Shown in pieces: positions 45,701 to 54,789 of a DNA stretch of 64,000 nucleotides. A program made the position numbers and the translations under genes. Origin of the DNA: Mixophyes australis (Eukaryota > Chordata > Amphibia > Anura > Limnodynastidae). A model generated the notes under the pieces. The model worked only from the letters and a program-made list of their open reading frames with translations, was not told where the DNA came from and made no database searches. How positions within the stretch are numbered: the stretch's first letter is position 1; the number at the start of each line of letters is the position of its first letter. The stretch is taken from assembly GCA_036250195.1 (NCBI GenBank), contig JAVHZZ010000011.1, positions 60,330,919 through 60,394,918 of the forward strand, given 5' to 3'.

Positions 45701-46382
45701 TACTGGCTGTACGAATTAAAATCCCTTGTTGTAACAGCCTCTCAATAACAGGATATACCCCTAGTTCCACCTCCGGTTTTAATGGATACTGTGGGATTTT
45801 TGGAGCTATCCTACCACTTTTTAGATTGACCATGACAGGGGCTACGTTTGCCATCAGTCCAGTGTCCTGTCCATCTCTGGTCCATAGGGAACCTGGTATT
45901 TCCAGCAACATCCCCTTTACTTGAGATGGACTTTGTTCTATAATGGGAGAGTGTAACATTAACCTTTGAGGGGTGTCCAATATGTCCTGTACCTCATGTG
46001 CAACCTTCTCGGGTATATCTAGGAACACACCATCTGAAGTACAGTATATGACACATCCCATTTTACATAACAAGTCTCTCCCTAGCAAGTTAGTAGGAGC
46101 CGCTGCAGCCAAGAGAAATGAATGCTTAGTATGCAGAGGCCAGATGGTAACTTCGGCGGGTTTAGTTAGAGGATAATGTAACACTTTTCCTGTCACCCCC
46201 ATAGCTGGAATAGTTTTGCTGGTCACCTGTAGATTGAAAGGAGAGGTTATCACAGATCGGGCCGCCCCTGTATCTACAAGAAAAGTTTGTTTCCTGCCAG
46301 CTACGTCAACTATCATTGTTGGTTCTTCACTCTGACTCTCAGTTAACCTCACTGGCTTTAGACTACAGGTATGACCTGACCC
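42708..46382 (-). CDS. pol: ERV Pol (PR-RT-RNase H-IN)
   Basis: An uninterrupted frame of more than 1,200 codons in the same frame as gag, beginning right after the amber codon; the first ATG is at 46352. Protease DTG motif about 27 residues from that Met. RT active site YVDD at about residue 340 (45334-45323). RNase H YTDGS near residue 660. Integrase with HHCC zinc region, catalytic DYIQLP, ESDRGTHF (near residue 995) and KVERVN, and a C-terminal GPYQVL segment. All catalytic motifs look conserved, which fits the small LTR divergence. It ends 10 bp before the first env ATG. Confidence 0.92.
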   Translation of the reverse strand, partial: GSGHTCSLKPVRLTESQSEEPTMIVDVAGRKQTFLVDTGAARSVITSPFNLQVTSKTIPAMGVTGKVLHYPLTKPAEVTIWPLHTKHSFLLAAAAPTNLLGRDLLCKMGCVIYCTSDGVFLDIPEKVAHEVQDILDTPQRLMLHSPIIEQSPSQVKGMLLEIPGSLWTRDGQDTGLMANVAPVMVNLKSGRIAPKIPQYPLKPEVELGVYPVIERLLQQGILIRTASTANSPIFPVKKSGGRSYRLVQDLRGINKVVERQFPVVPNPAVILMQIPPSASHFTVIDLCSAFFSVPLHPDCQYLFAFSYRGVQYTWTRLPQGFIDSPSIFSQALHDCLQSFQPHNGSVLIQYVDDLLLCSDSFMSCLHDTKLLLLHLSQTGHKVAKDKLQPCQTKVKYLGHCLTKGLRHLTTDRIEAIQHMTLPQSQKQIRTFLGMCGYCRSWIPGFSILALPLQELVSSSKPERVVHTEESEQAFFNLKDSLKRAPALGIPDYEKPFELFCTEADGCAAGVLAQKHGDASRPVAYYSAQLDNVARSLPTCLRSVAATALLVSKSEDVVLGHNSTIYTPHAVSALLNSAQTRHVSSARFTKWELALMAPSNITIKRCSTLNPSTYLPYVSQETQRVGGEETLVDDELGKNTDTHDCMEHLNQTFTARPDIRDTPLENVDFTFYTDGSCHRQTETGELCTGYAVVDDQDVVEAEPLGPPHSAQVAELVALKRACELAEGKSANIYTDSRYAFGVVHDFGALWRLRNFTTAAGTPVAHSQHLKGLLTAIQLPRTVAVIKCKAHTFEEDPVSLGNNRADEAAKWAAGQPMTVSTETMMVFQTLDMQKLIEMQDLCSLQEKAVWKAKGCGQESSGLWRDGQGKPVAPRTYYPSLAEAAHGLTHLGKEGMRKLVRAYWCAPGFSSQAGKKAMSCLICLRKNVGKTIPTEPSHIPPTDGPFQVIQIDYIQLPPCRNLKYVLVCIDVFSGWVEAYPAATNTAVFTAKKIVQDFVCRFGIPRIIESDRGTHFTGDVFQNMCKLMGISSRLHTPYRPQASGKVERVNGTIKNKLGKIMAETGLAWPEALPLVLHSIRTTPRPPLNLSPFEILFGRQPHLIVSPQDDLRCNNEVTVQYLIRMSRQLKQQQQKLKMLSPGMPETNCHDVEPGDYVMIRNFLRSGCLTDRWEGPYQVLLTSTTSLKVAERDTWVHSTHCRRVHNPEKAQDKTQTDDIELSLVSLFWET

Positions 46383-46385
46383 CTA
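46383..46385 (-). promoter_or_regulatory. Amber readthrough codon between ERV gag and pol
   Basis: TAG followed by GGG, with gag and pol in one frame on both sides. This is the gammaretroviral arrangement in which a few percent of ribosomes read through. A small hairpin CAGGT-CAT-ACCTG begins 4 nt after the stop codon; I could not evaluate a pseudoknot. Confidence 0.8.
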
Positions 46386-48001
46386 GCGCTGACTATTGAT
46401 TTCCCGCGCAGCATTTGCTGCCGTAATATGCGCGGGTAGATGTGAGTCTTCTAGTCTATGTGAATCCTTTCTTGGAGGATATCTATGTGACCCACCCCTA
46501 TGTGTATTGAGTCTTTCTTTATTACAATCTCTCCTGTAATGTCCTTCCTCGTTACAGTTGAAACACCTGATCACTTTAGGTTTCCTGTTATATGGGTTGT
46601 ATGCTGGTGGTCGTGTGTGCACCCCTTCTAGAGCCTGTATACTTACCGTCATTAACTTATCACTTTTCTCTTCCCTTTTTCTAAAAAGGTTCTTGTCATG
46701 CTCCACAGCAGACTCCCTAAGGAATTCTACCGTGACGCCTCTCCAATTAGGTAATGTGGTTTGTACTCTCGTCTTTAAATTTTCCCTAAGGCCATCCATC
46801 AGTACCCCTACAGCTACCTCTCTGTGATGTGGGTCCTCACTTATGTTGGATATCCCAGTAAATTGTGCGATCGCTGTTATAGCTCTAGCAAAGTAATCTG
46901 AGGCAGTTTCACTATCCTTTTGTTTAATGGTGAAAATCTTACTCCAATTTACCACTACTGGAAAACAGATGGCTAAGTGTTTGACAATTTGTTCTATATT
47001 CCGTTGGTTAATCTCATCAGTCAAGGTGTCATCTTCCTCCAACAAACAATCTCCAATAAATTTTTGTATGTTAGTATTGGGAGGAAGACACGCCCTCAAC
47101 ACTACCCGCCAATCCTTACTGGTTGGTTCGTGAGCATTCCCTAAGTCTTTAACAAATTTCTGACATTTAGCTAACTCTTTTCTAGGATCTGGGAATTCAG
47201 TCATAATGGAACGTAATTCTGATCTAGTCCAGGGACAATGCATTGTAACATTTCTTAAAGGAACTACACCATCCTTATCCGGTTTCCCATTGGGAACTGA
47301 TATTGTGCGGACCGGGAACACACCCTCTGGTACACTAACTTCAGGGGACGCTACAGGATTTACAGGCCCTAGATTTAGAACACTTTCACTCCTAGTGATC
47401 ACGCTACTCTCACCTATCTCAGCCATTTTCTCATACTTGCGCTGAGCCTCTAGTACATTAACAGCATGGGCAATGGCCGAAATCACAGTGGGTTCATCTT
47501 CATTTTCAGATACAATTGATTGAAACTGATTTAAAACAGGGTACAACTTAGTAATTTTTCTATTTTCAGTTTTAACAACGGCTGTACTTACCCCCCCGCC
47601 ACATAAGGTGGCGGGGGCGCGCTTGCACTGAGTTCGCCACGCTTCTCAATGGTTACATCCGCCTCGCGCGCGCTTTTCGCCACGCCTATTTCCGGTTTGC
47701 ATTCGCTGCTCTGCCACGTGTTACCTTCCATTTGCCACAATTTTAAACAATCATTATGTCTATTTCTCTTTTTCGTTGACTTGATCAACCATATTTTATC
47801 TTTTACAGTATTTAGTACCTCTGCATTAAAACTCCCTATTGTTGGGAAAGGCCTATCACAAGCTTTGGTCATCCCGACCCACGTGTCACAATACACAGTT
47901 GCATATGCACCATATTTCTTACACATGAGAAACCTCGCTGAACCAATAGGGCCTTCCTTAGGCAGTACACTGACCATCTCTAGCGTATGCTTAGCACCCA
48001 T
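46386..48001 (-). pseudogene. gag: ERV gag, one frame break
   Basis: Start at 48001 (MGAKHTLEMV, with the Gly-2 expected for N-myristoylation). The matrix part runs to a PPPPY late-domain motif at about 47612-47598. A run of seven G (47591-47597, C on the plus strand) follows, where the frame changes. The capsid continues from about 47580 in the new frame: TMHCPWTRSEL, the conserved block EINQRNIEQIVKHLA, and one CCHC knuckle CFNCNEEGHYRRDC (about 46560). It ends at the amber codon. A single-base change in a homopolymer is the only break seen; it could be a real mutation or a consensus error. Confidence 0.85.
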
Positions 48002-49014
48002 GTTGAACAATATACCTTCTACCCGGAACACAGACACACCGCAATGCTCTGTTCCTTGCGGCCAAATGTGAAATACAGACACACCGCAATGCTCTGTTCT
48101 TTCCACCTAATAATTTCAACTCTGTTGCTATACTCACCGCTAGAAATCTATAATGCTCGGTGAACGTATTTCCTTTAGCCGCGCTCACTCGCTTTTCTCG
48201 CCCCTGGCGAGGGTCCCTAATACAGAAATATCACTGTGGGCCCCAAGGGCTATCAGCTCCTCGATACCCTGGCTCAACCACAAAAATCTGCTGAGTTTAT
48301 TATCGCTGGGAGCGCAAAGTCGATACAATCAACCTGCCTTTCCAGTATAATTCCTCCTAGCTGCTTCACCAATTCGCACTAACGGTGCGACCGGATCGCA
48401 CTGCCTACCAATACTAATTATTAGCAAACATTGCGATCTATTGGTAGCGCTTTGCGAAAACCCAGTTTTCGCATTCGGTATACCTGCCCTGTATACTGTC
48501 CTTCAGTTGGGCAATCCGCCTCGTCAGACAGCAACTGAGCACCTCAACAATAAAACAGTGTATCTACGTTACAACATCACACACTATATACCTTTTCTGC
48601 GCAGAAAATCAAAAGTTCCCAACAATAGTAATAATGTCTCAGAGGCTTTCACAAGTAATTATACTATGCATGTATAATAACTATCAAAACGATTGTTTAA
48701 CCACGTGGCAAGTTTACCGGAAGTTCGCGTACGCACAGCAGGAAGTACACATACGCTAAACAATGCAATACAGTTAAAACGCACAATGACAGAAAAAAGA
48801 AACAGTTTTCTCTTTTGTCCCTAGGTTCTAGTTAGCGTGCCCTAGATAATGCAAAACGGACATTCGGTTTCGCAACACAGAGTAAAATTCAGGTTTTGAA
48901 CACCATGCGTTCTTACCCGTTTATGACGCGTCTCCACCCTTTGTTGAGGAACCGAAATCCGTTGGTCTTGCGTATCATCGGCAACGAAACCTCCAAAGCT
49001 CACGAGCCCCCAAT
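48002..49014 (-). promoter_or_regulatory. ERV leader with primer binding site
   Basis: About 1 kb between the 5' LTR and gag. Right after the LTR (49012 down) is ATT followed by GGGGGCTCGTG. Counting from the preceding T, the first 11 bases TGGGGGCTCGT match the proline-tRNA type PBS of gammaretroviruses; the following bases diverge. Near 48000-48110 an imperfect duplication (GAGCATTGCGGTGTGTCTGT twice) precedes gag. Packaging and splice signals are expected here but cannot be assigned. Confidence 0.65.
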
Positions 49015-49852
49015 TGTTATGTGCGTATCGTCGCTAACCAATAACGATTGTTGAACCTCGATTTGTGTTTCCAAAGCACAAAGATTTATTCGCAATAAGT
49101 GGAAAAATATGCTCAAGCGAAGTAATAGTAAATACAGCCGTTACTTATCGCAGGCGCTCTGGATCCAGTGCAGTCATTCAATCCTGAAGTCTGGGGACAA
49201 GATGTCTGCACTCTGGATCACAAGCTGCTGCTTATATACACAATCAAATACAGTAATACAATGAAGATGGTATGGCTTGCATCTATTAGTCTGGGTCTCA
49301 GGAATGTCCAAGGGGTCGTCAATCATTGGCTGGTTCATCCTAAGGAATCCAAAGGAGGGGGTCATCTCTGCAGGGCGTATGCTCTGCTCTTCCCGCCAGG
49401 ATTCCTTAGTCTTAAGTAGTTCATAATTCCCTATCATTCATAACTTGCGTATGCACTCTGCGATTCCCTCGCAGAGTTAACCAAACAGTAGGATATGTAA
49501 CAAGGTTCATTATGATACCACTCATGATGTTATTCCTTTAACCCGTTCCGTGTATTTCACTAATATGCATGTAACTCTGATATAACATATAAATACTACT
49601 ATATTTCGACATAACTGACTATGTGTTGCAACTACCATTAATGTGTACTATTTTATAAGTATGCGTGTTTGTGCGAATGTATGGTAAAAGACCAATTACT
49701 GTTGCTGCCACGTGTAGTGGATGCGTACGCCCTTTCACGCCGTAGCGTGCCCTTGTACGTCGATGCGTACCGTACGCATCTTTTCAAACAAAGACAACCA
49801 AGTTTGCTAGACTTTAATTGAAATGACTTTATCCAATTTACTGACTTCGACA
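49015..49852 (-). repeat. ERV 5' LTR
   Basis: 838 bp, same ends as the 3' LTR. TATA box at about 49239-49231 and AATAAA at about 49090-49085 on the minus strand. Confidence 0.92.
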
Positions 49853-50194
49853 AAGGACAACAGGATTGGTAGTTTTATGGATGACGAAGAAGGAGATACT
49901 CTCCTGATGTAGGGCTCCAATCTGAAGACGAAGAGGAGAGGTGCGTAAAAAGATAGATCCTTCAGGGATTCTTCCCCCATCGATGGCTAAAAGGGAGATA
50001 GGTTGTTCTAGGGCTAGCGTGGAGATAGAGAATTGCTTTACCAAGGCAGCCGTAATGAAATTCCCAGCTGCTCCGGAGTCAAGGAGTGCGGATTGAGAAA
50101 AGGTATGTTGTCCAGACTGTAAAGAAATGGGAATAGTGACACAATTATTATTATAAGGAACTGAGGAAGAAGAAATAAGGAGGCCTAACAACAC
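49853..50194 (-). pseudogene. Element C protease, cut by the ERV
   Basis: Protease with ALLDSGAAGNFI (DSG motif) and LLAIDGGRIPEGSI, in the -1 frame relative to gag. It stops at the ERV junction (HKTTNPVVL). The next residues (GIPWLRLHSPNVDW) are at 39996-39950 on the other side of the ERV. Confidence 0.85.
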
Positions 50195-50232
50195 AGTTCC
50201 TGAACACGTTAGGCCCTATCGTTTCCCGGACG
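50182..50232 (-). promoter_or_regulatory. Degenerate frameshift signal, element C
   Basis: The same heptamer G GGA AAC occurs at the end of gag, followed by a stem GGCCTAAC / GTTAGGCC. In the -1 frame the second codon after the slip is TAG, so frameshifting would end at once in this copy. Confidence 0.7.
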
Positions 50233-51135
50233 TTTGGGACAAGAGTTCAGAAGATGCCCGCTCGCTCCACAATATAAACATAACTTGTTTCGGAATCTTC
50301 TCTCTCTCTCTTCGCCCGATAGGCGGGTCCTTCCCAATTGCATCGGTTCCTCGGGTGGAAGAACAGGTGTTTGGAAATTGGGAGCTAGACGGATCATACT
50401 GCATCGGGACTGTTCCTTCTCAGAACTACGCTCCTTGAAACGTAAGTCAATCTTAACGCAGAGGGAGATGAGATCGTCTAAAGATGCAGGGAGTTCCTGA
50501 GACACCAGCTCGTCTTTAATTCGATCTGAAAGACCCTGCCAGAATGTAGCTACAAGAGCCTCATCGTTCCAGCGGAGTTCCGAGGCCATAGTTCTAAAGT
50601 GGACCGCATACTGCCCCACAGACTGGTTTCCTTGGCGGAGACGCAATAACCCAGCAACGGCATTGGAAACCCTTCCGGGCTTGTCAAAAATCTTCCTAAA
50701 GGTGGACAAAAAGGTGGATAAACTATGCAGGATAGGATCATTCCGCTCCCATAATGGAGATGCCCACGCTAAGGCTTGACCAGAGAGCAGTGATATCACA
50801 TAGGCCACTTTAGCCTTTTCAGAAGGAAAATTCCCTGGCAACAGTTCAAAGTGGATGGAGCATTGGTTCAGGAATCCTCTGCAAAGTTTAGGGTCTCCAT
50901 CGAATTTAGGCGGATTAGGCATCCGAATTTGGGAGGAAGAAGCTGCTGCTGCAGGAGGGGGGTCCGGAGCCGCACTCACTGGTGCTGGAGGTCCGGTAGC
51001 CACTAAGGTGTTCTGAACAACGTCCAGCCGGGTAGATAAGCTCTGAAGGAATTTTAAAAGTTGCTCTTGGTTCGCCTCCTGTTTATCCATTCTACCCACT
51101 AAATGCTCCAGTAGATCTTTAACCGCTGGATCCAT
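50209..51135 (-). CDS. gag: Element C Gag
   Basis: The start at 51135 (MDPAVKDLLEHLVGRMDKQE) is 13 bp after the 5' LTR, like element A. A helical N-terminus, capsid domain (NPPKFDGDPKLCRGFLNQC, SLLSGQALAWASPLWE) and zinc knuckle CLYCGASGHLLNSC follow. An upstream in-frame ATG at 51171 lies in the LTR and is not favoured. The frame is intact, about 308 residues, clearly homologous to Gag of element A. Confidence 0.9.
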   Translation of the reverse strand: MDPAVKDLLEHLVGRMDKQEANQEQLLKFLQSLSTRLDVVQNTLVATGPPAPVSAAPDPPPAAAASSSQIRMPNPPKFDGDPKLCRGFLNQCSIHFELLPGNFPSEKAKVAYVISLLSGQALAWASPLWERNDPILHSLSTFLSTFRKIFDKPGRVSNAVAGLLRLRQGNQSVGQYAVHFRTMASELRWNDEALVATFWQGLSDRIKDELVSQELPASLDDLISLCVKIDLRFKERSSEKEQSRCSMIRLAPNFQTPVLPPEEPMQLGRTRLSGEERERRFRNKLCLYCGASGHLLNSCPKRPGNDRA

Positions 51136-51148
51136 GGTCAGAGCAAAC

Positions 51149-51768
51149 TGTAACAGATTTACTGGATTCACTACTAACCTTGATTAACGCTGGCTTACCT
51201 GAGGTGCGGAGTCTAACGATCTCCCCGGTATTCACCAAGAACTGCCGCAAGGCGGGATGGGCTTTGCTGCCAGGAGTCGCAGGTCGCGGTCCTCAGGTTT
51301 GCCCCAAGGTGTAGTACAGCGGAGCAGGAGCGAGATGAGAGTAGTCAGACGGGTCGGGTCGGTACACAGGCAGACAATGCAGACAGAATCAGGAAGCGGT
51401 CTTGGAGTCAATCAAACCGGGTCGGTACACGGATCACAAGAACAGAAGCGAGGTCAGCTAGCCGGGTCGGTACACAGAGGACAACGGAATCCAGAAGAGT
51501 GAACAAGCCGGGTCGGTACACTGAGAGTCAATACACACGAAACAGGAACAAGGAAGGACACAGGAATCAGGAGCCAGGAACTGGTAAGTTGCTCTGACAC
51601 TCTCCAAGTGTCAGAGCTAGGTTTTTATGCAGAGTCCCATTTGAATTCGCCACCCTGGGTGATCATGTGACCGCCCTAGGTAGCGGTCACGCAATCGCTG
51701 AACCCGGAAGTGCGGCTTCCGGGTCCGACAGAGCGGCGGGGGAGCGTGGAAAGGTAAGTATCGTAACA
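51149..51768 (-). repeat. Element C 5' LTR
   Basis: 620 bp, same hairpins and CGGGTCGGTACAC repeats as the 3' LTR. On the minus strand it starts TGTTACGATAC. Confidence 0.9.
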
Positions 51769-52415
51769 GATATCATCAAAATATACAATAATGAATAGAT
51801 CAAGCAAATCTCGAAAGACATCATTTATAAAATGTTGGAAAGTATCAGGGGCATTACATAACCGGAACGGCATCCCGAGGTACTCATAATGTCCATACTT
51901 TGTTCTAAAAGCCGTTTTCCATTCATCACCTGGTCGAATGCGTATTAGGTTGTACGCTCCTCTTAAATCGAGCTTTGTGAAAATACTTGCTGTCTGCAGT
52001 CTTTCCAATAATTCTGGGATGAGAGGAAGTGGATGTCTGTTCTTTATAGTAACTTTATTTAATTCTCTATAATCAATGCATGGCTGCAAAGATCCATCTT
52101 TATTTTTTACAAAAAAATAGGAGCCCCTGCTGGAGATTTTAAAGGACGTATAAAACCTTTAGTTTCATTTTCCTCCAGGTAAGTCTTTAGCGTCTTTAAT
52201 TCAGGATCAGCTAAGGAATAAATCCAAACAAAAGGAATAGCAGCCCCAGGTAATAGATCAATGGGACAATCATATGGTCGATGGGGTGGTAATTTGAGCA
52301 GCATTTTGTTTGTTACAGATATCTGCAAAATCCTGATATTGAACAGGCAATTGTTCCTCCACAGAAGAGGGGGACACTGAGATTTGATTCTCTTTTTGTA
52401 CAAGAGGGACCACAC
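51769..52415 (-). pseudogene. Element D RT, N-terminal half
   Basis: Minus strand: RT linker and fingers ([36 protein letters not shown]), frame change near 52107, [41 protein letters not shown] and the active site IVYFDDI, where element C begins. The second half is at 36416-35641. Confidence 0.85.
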
Positions 52416-52713
52416 TGATAGTATCTTGAAACATTAGGGTTTGAGACTCCCAGTTAATGGCTGGGTTATTGTTAGTGAACCAAGGGAGACCCAAAATTAT
52501 GGGAAAATTTGGAGAAGAGATGAGAAAAAAAGTGAGTTCCTCCTTATGATTGGGTTCTATCATCAGGGACATAAGTTCTGTCTCATGTGTGATGGGACCA
52601 GAATTCAGAGGGGACCCATCAACTGTCTCCATCCATACAGGAGTCTTTCTTTCTTGAAATACTATATGGTTTTGTTTAGCAAAATCTATATCCATGAAAT
52701 TACCATTGGCTAC
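52270..52713 (-). pseudogene. Element D protease, N-terminus lost
   Basis: Starts at the solo-LTR junction with ANGNFMDIDFAKQN, the residues after the protease active-site block; the DSG motif itself is missing. It continues through IILGLPWFTNNNPAINW toward RT. Confidence 0.75.
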
Positions 52714-53437
52714 TGAAAGGGCGTACGCATCCACTACACGTGGCAGTAACAGTAATTGGTCTTTTACCATACATTCGCACAAACACGCATACTTATAAAA
52801 TAGTACACATTAGTGGTAGTTGCAACACATAGTCAGTTATGTCGAAATATAGTAGTATTTATATGTTATATCAGAGTTACATGCATATTAGTGAAATACA
52901 CGGAACAGGTTGGAGGAATCACATCATGAGTGGTATCATAATGAACCTCGTTACATATCCTACTGTTTGGTTCACTCTGCGAGGGAATCGCAGAGTGCAT
53001 ACACAAGTTATGAATGATAGGGAATTATGAACTACTTAAGACTAAGGAATCTTGGCGGGAAGAGCCGAGCATACCCCCTGGAGAGGTGACCCCCTCCTTT
53101 GGATTCCTTAGGATGAACTAGCCAATCATTGACAACCCCTTGGACCTTCCTGAGACCTGGACCAATAGATGCAAGCTATACCATCTTCATTGTATTACTG
53201 TATTTGATTGTGTATATAAGCAGCAGCTTGTGATCCAGTGTGCAGACATCTTGTCCCCAGACTTCAGGATTGAATGACTGCACTGGATCCAGAGCGCCTG
53301 CGATAAGTAACGGCTGTATTTATTATTACTTCGCTTGAGCATATTTATTCTACTATTTGCGAATAAATCTTTGTGCTTTGGAAACACAACTCGAGGTTCG
53401 ACAATCGTTATTGGTTAGCGACAATACGCACATAACA
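52714..53437 (+). repeat. Partial solo LTR of the ERV family, opposite orientation
   Basis: 724 bp corresponding to the reverse complement of 39997-40719: TGAAAGGGCGTACGC to GCACATAACA. TATATAAG at about 53213 and AATAAA at 53362. The first 115 bp or so of U3 are absent and the left junction is abrupt. Missing protease sequence of element D at this side suggests one deletion removed both. Confidence 0.88.
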
Positions 53438-54421
53438 CCAGATTTACCACAATACAAACAGAGATTTTCTTCTCGTCGTTGATCTCTTCTTTCAATAGAA
53501 ATCTGTTTGCGAATGGTATCTATTTGCATTGGCTCAGACTCTTCAATTTGTTGTGTTGCAGGAGTTCCAGAGTAATTTGATATTGCTGGTTCTGGATAAT
53601 TAGGACGAGTCCACATGGAACCCCATCTATCTTGTTTCCTCTCCATTTGACGAGCATCAATACGAATACAATGTTTAACAAAGGCTTCAAATTCAGTGGG
53701 TGCATCAGCTCTAGATAATTCATCTTTAATGAACTCAGATAACCCCTTTCGATAAACAGACAGCTTAGCTGCCGAATTCCAATCTGTGTCCAAGATCCAT
53801 CTTCGGAAATCAGAGGTGTATTAAGCCACTGAACGTCTTCCCTGACGCATCTTTAATAAAACGGACTCAGCAGTAGCACTTCGATTTGGATCATCAAATA
53901 TCTGGTTCATTGCATCCATAAAATTAGAAAGATCTTGTAATATTGGACTTTTTGCTTCTATCAAAGGAGAAGCCCATGCCTAGGCATCATCTTTAAATAA
54001 TAAAAGAATACAACGTACATCAGTCAAAAAATAAGTAGGATGTAAATCAAAATGCATATTACATTGATTAATAAAACCTCTGTATTTTTTACGGTCACCT
54101 GAGAATCGAGCCGGAGGTAGTGGGAGTGTGGGCTGCTGTACTGCAGCTGAAGGTGCTACAGCATTAACTTCTTGAAGCCGCATCTGTAGTTCTGTAATAA
54201 CTCCATTTTGTAACGCTTTTTGATCTTTGAGTTCATGAACATTTATTTGCAACTCAGTTACCTGTTGGTTTTGCAGTTGAAAATTATTTGTACACTGGGT
54301 CTCCAGTTTTTGAAAATTTTGCATGAAATTCCTGTAGTTGTCTTGAAGCAGAATGCATGTGGAAACTCAGATCTGAAAGTCGCTGTAAAGCAGATAGTTC
54401 TGTCCCGGCGGGGTCCGTCAT
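53438..54421 (-). pseudogene. gag: Element D Gag, broken
   Basis: The start at 54421 (MTDPAGTELSALQRLSDL) changes frame near 54325. A Gln-rich coiled coil (LETQCTNNFQLQNQQVTELQ) and the capsid start (LPPARFSGDRKKYRGFINQCN) follow, then a stop near 53980. After a gap with frame changes, the C-terminal part (53793-53440) ends in the first half of a zinc knuckle, CLYCGKSG, at the solo-LTR junction. Confidence 0.82.
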
Positions 54422-54439
54422 TTTGGGCTCGAGTATCCT

Positions 54440-54784
54440 GTCATACTTCTGGTATTACAAACGGAACCCAATAGCCAGGTAGTTCTGTAGTAAACAGGAT
54501 TTATTTTGATATAGAAATAATTCTTAAATGTCCAGTAAGCAAGTCCAAAGTATCAACAAGATAAATATCTTGTAGAGGTATCAAGTAATTGTATTCCAAA
54601 TCAGAAGGGAGCAAGGTTCTGTGGAAGCATCTGGTTCAGATACAAACACAATACTCGAGCAAAGGCTGCATAACAGGAAGTGCCTTTTCTAGGCCCAAAC
54701 AGGAAATGAGATCCAAGATGGAATCTTCATAAGGCAATCACGGGCATCTTGAATGAGGGCAAATCTAAGGGCAAGAACATAACA
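54440..54784 (-). repeat. Element D 5' LTR
   Basis: 345 bp; followed by the duplicated target ATACC. Confidence 0.88.
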
Positions 54785-54789
54785 ATACC

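Larger units (their letters stand above)
39997..49852 (-). mobile_element. Gammaretrovirus-like endogenous retrovirus (ERV)
   Basis: A complete provirus of 9.86 kb on the minus strand: two 838-bp LTRs with about six differences, a 4-bp target duplication AAGG (39993-39996 and 49853-49856), a PBS, leader, gag, an in-frame amber codon, pol and env. Gene order, 4-bp duplication, amber junction and a CWVC motif in the surface subunit point to a gamma/epsilon-like retrovirus. There are frame breaks in gag (near 47591) and env (near 41310). It lies inside element C. This is described as an old genomic copy; infectivity is not implied. Confidence 0.93.
36417..51768 (-). mobile_element. Ty3 chromovirus element C
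   Basis: 620-bp LTRs on both sides and a perfect 5-bp duplication GATAT (36412-36416 and 51769-51773). It inserted in the codons of the YFDD active site of element D's RT. Its own gag and pol are on the minus strand and are interrupted by the ERV at 39997-49852 between protease and RT. The LTRs differ at roughly 23 positions, mostly transitions and often at CpG. Confidence 0.92.
33773..54784 (-). mobile_element. Ty3 chromovirus element D (host of nested insertions)
   Basis: Short LTRs of 346 and 345 bp (TGTCACACTTCTGG to CATAACA) with a perfect 5-bp duplication ATACC (33768-33772 and 54785-54789), 21 kb apart. About 15.3 kb of that is element C with its ERV. Pieces of gag and pol lie on the minus strand in the correct order on both sides of C. 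The LTRs differ at about nine sites. A partial solo LTR of the ERV family lies between gag and protease. Confidence 0.9.
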
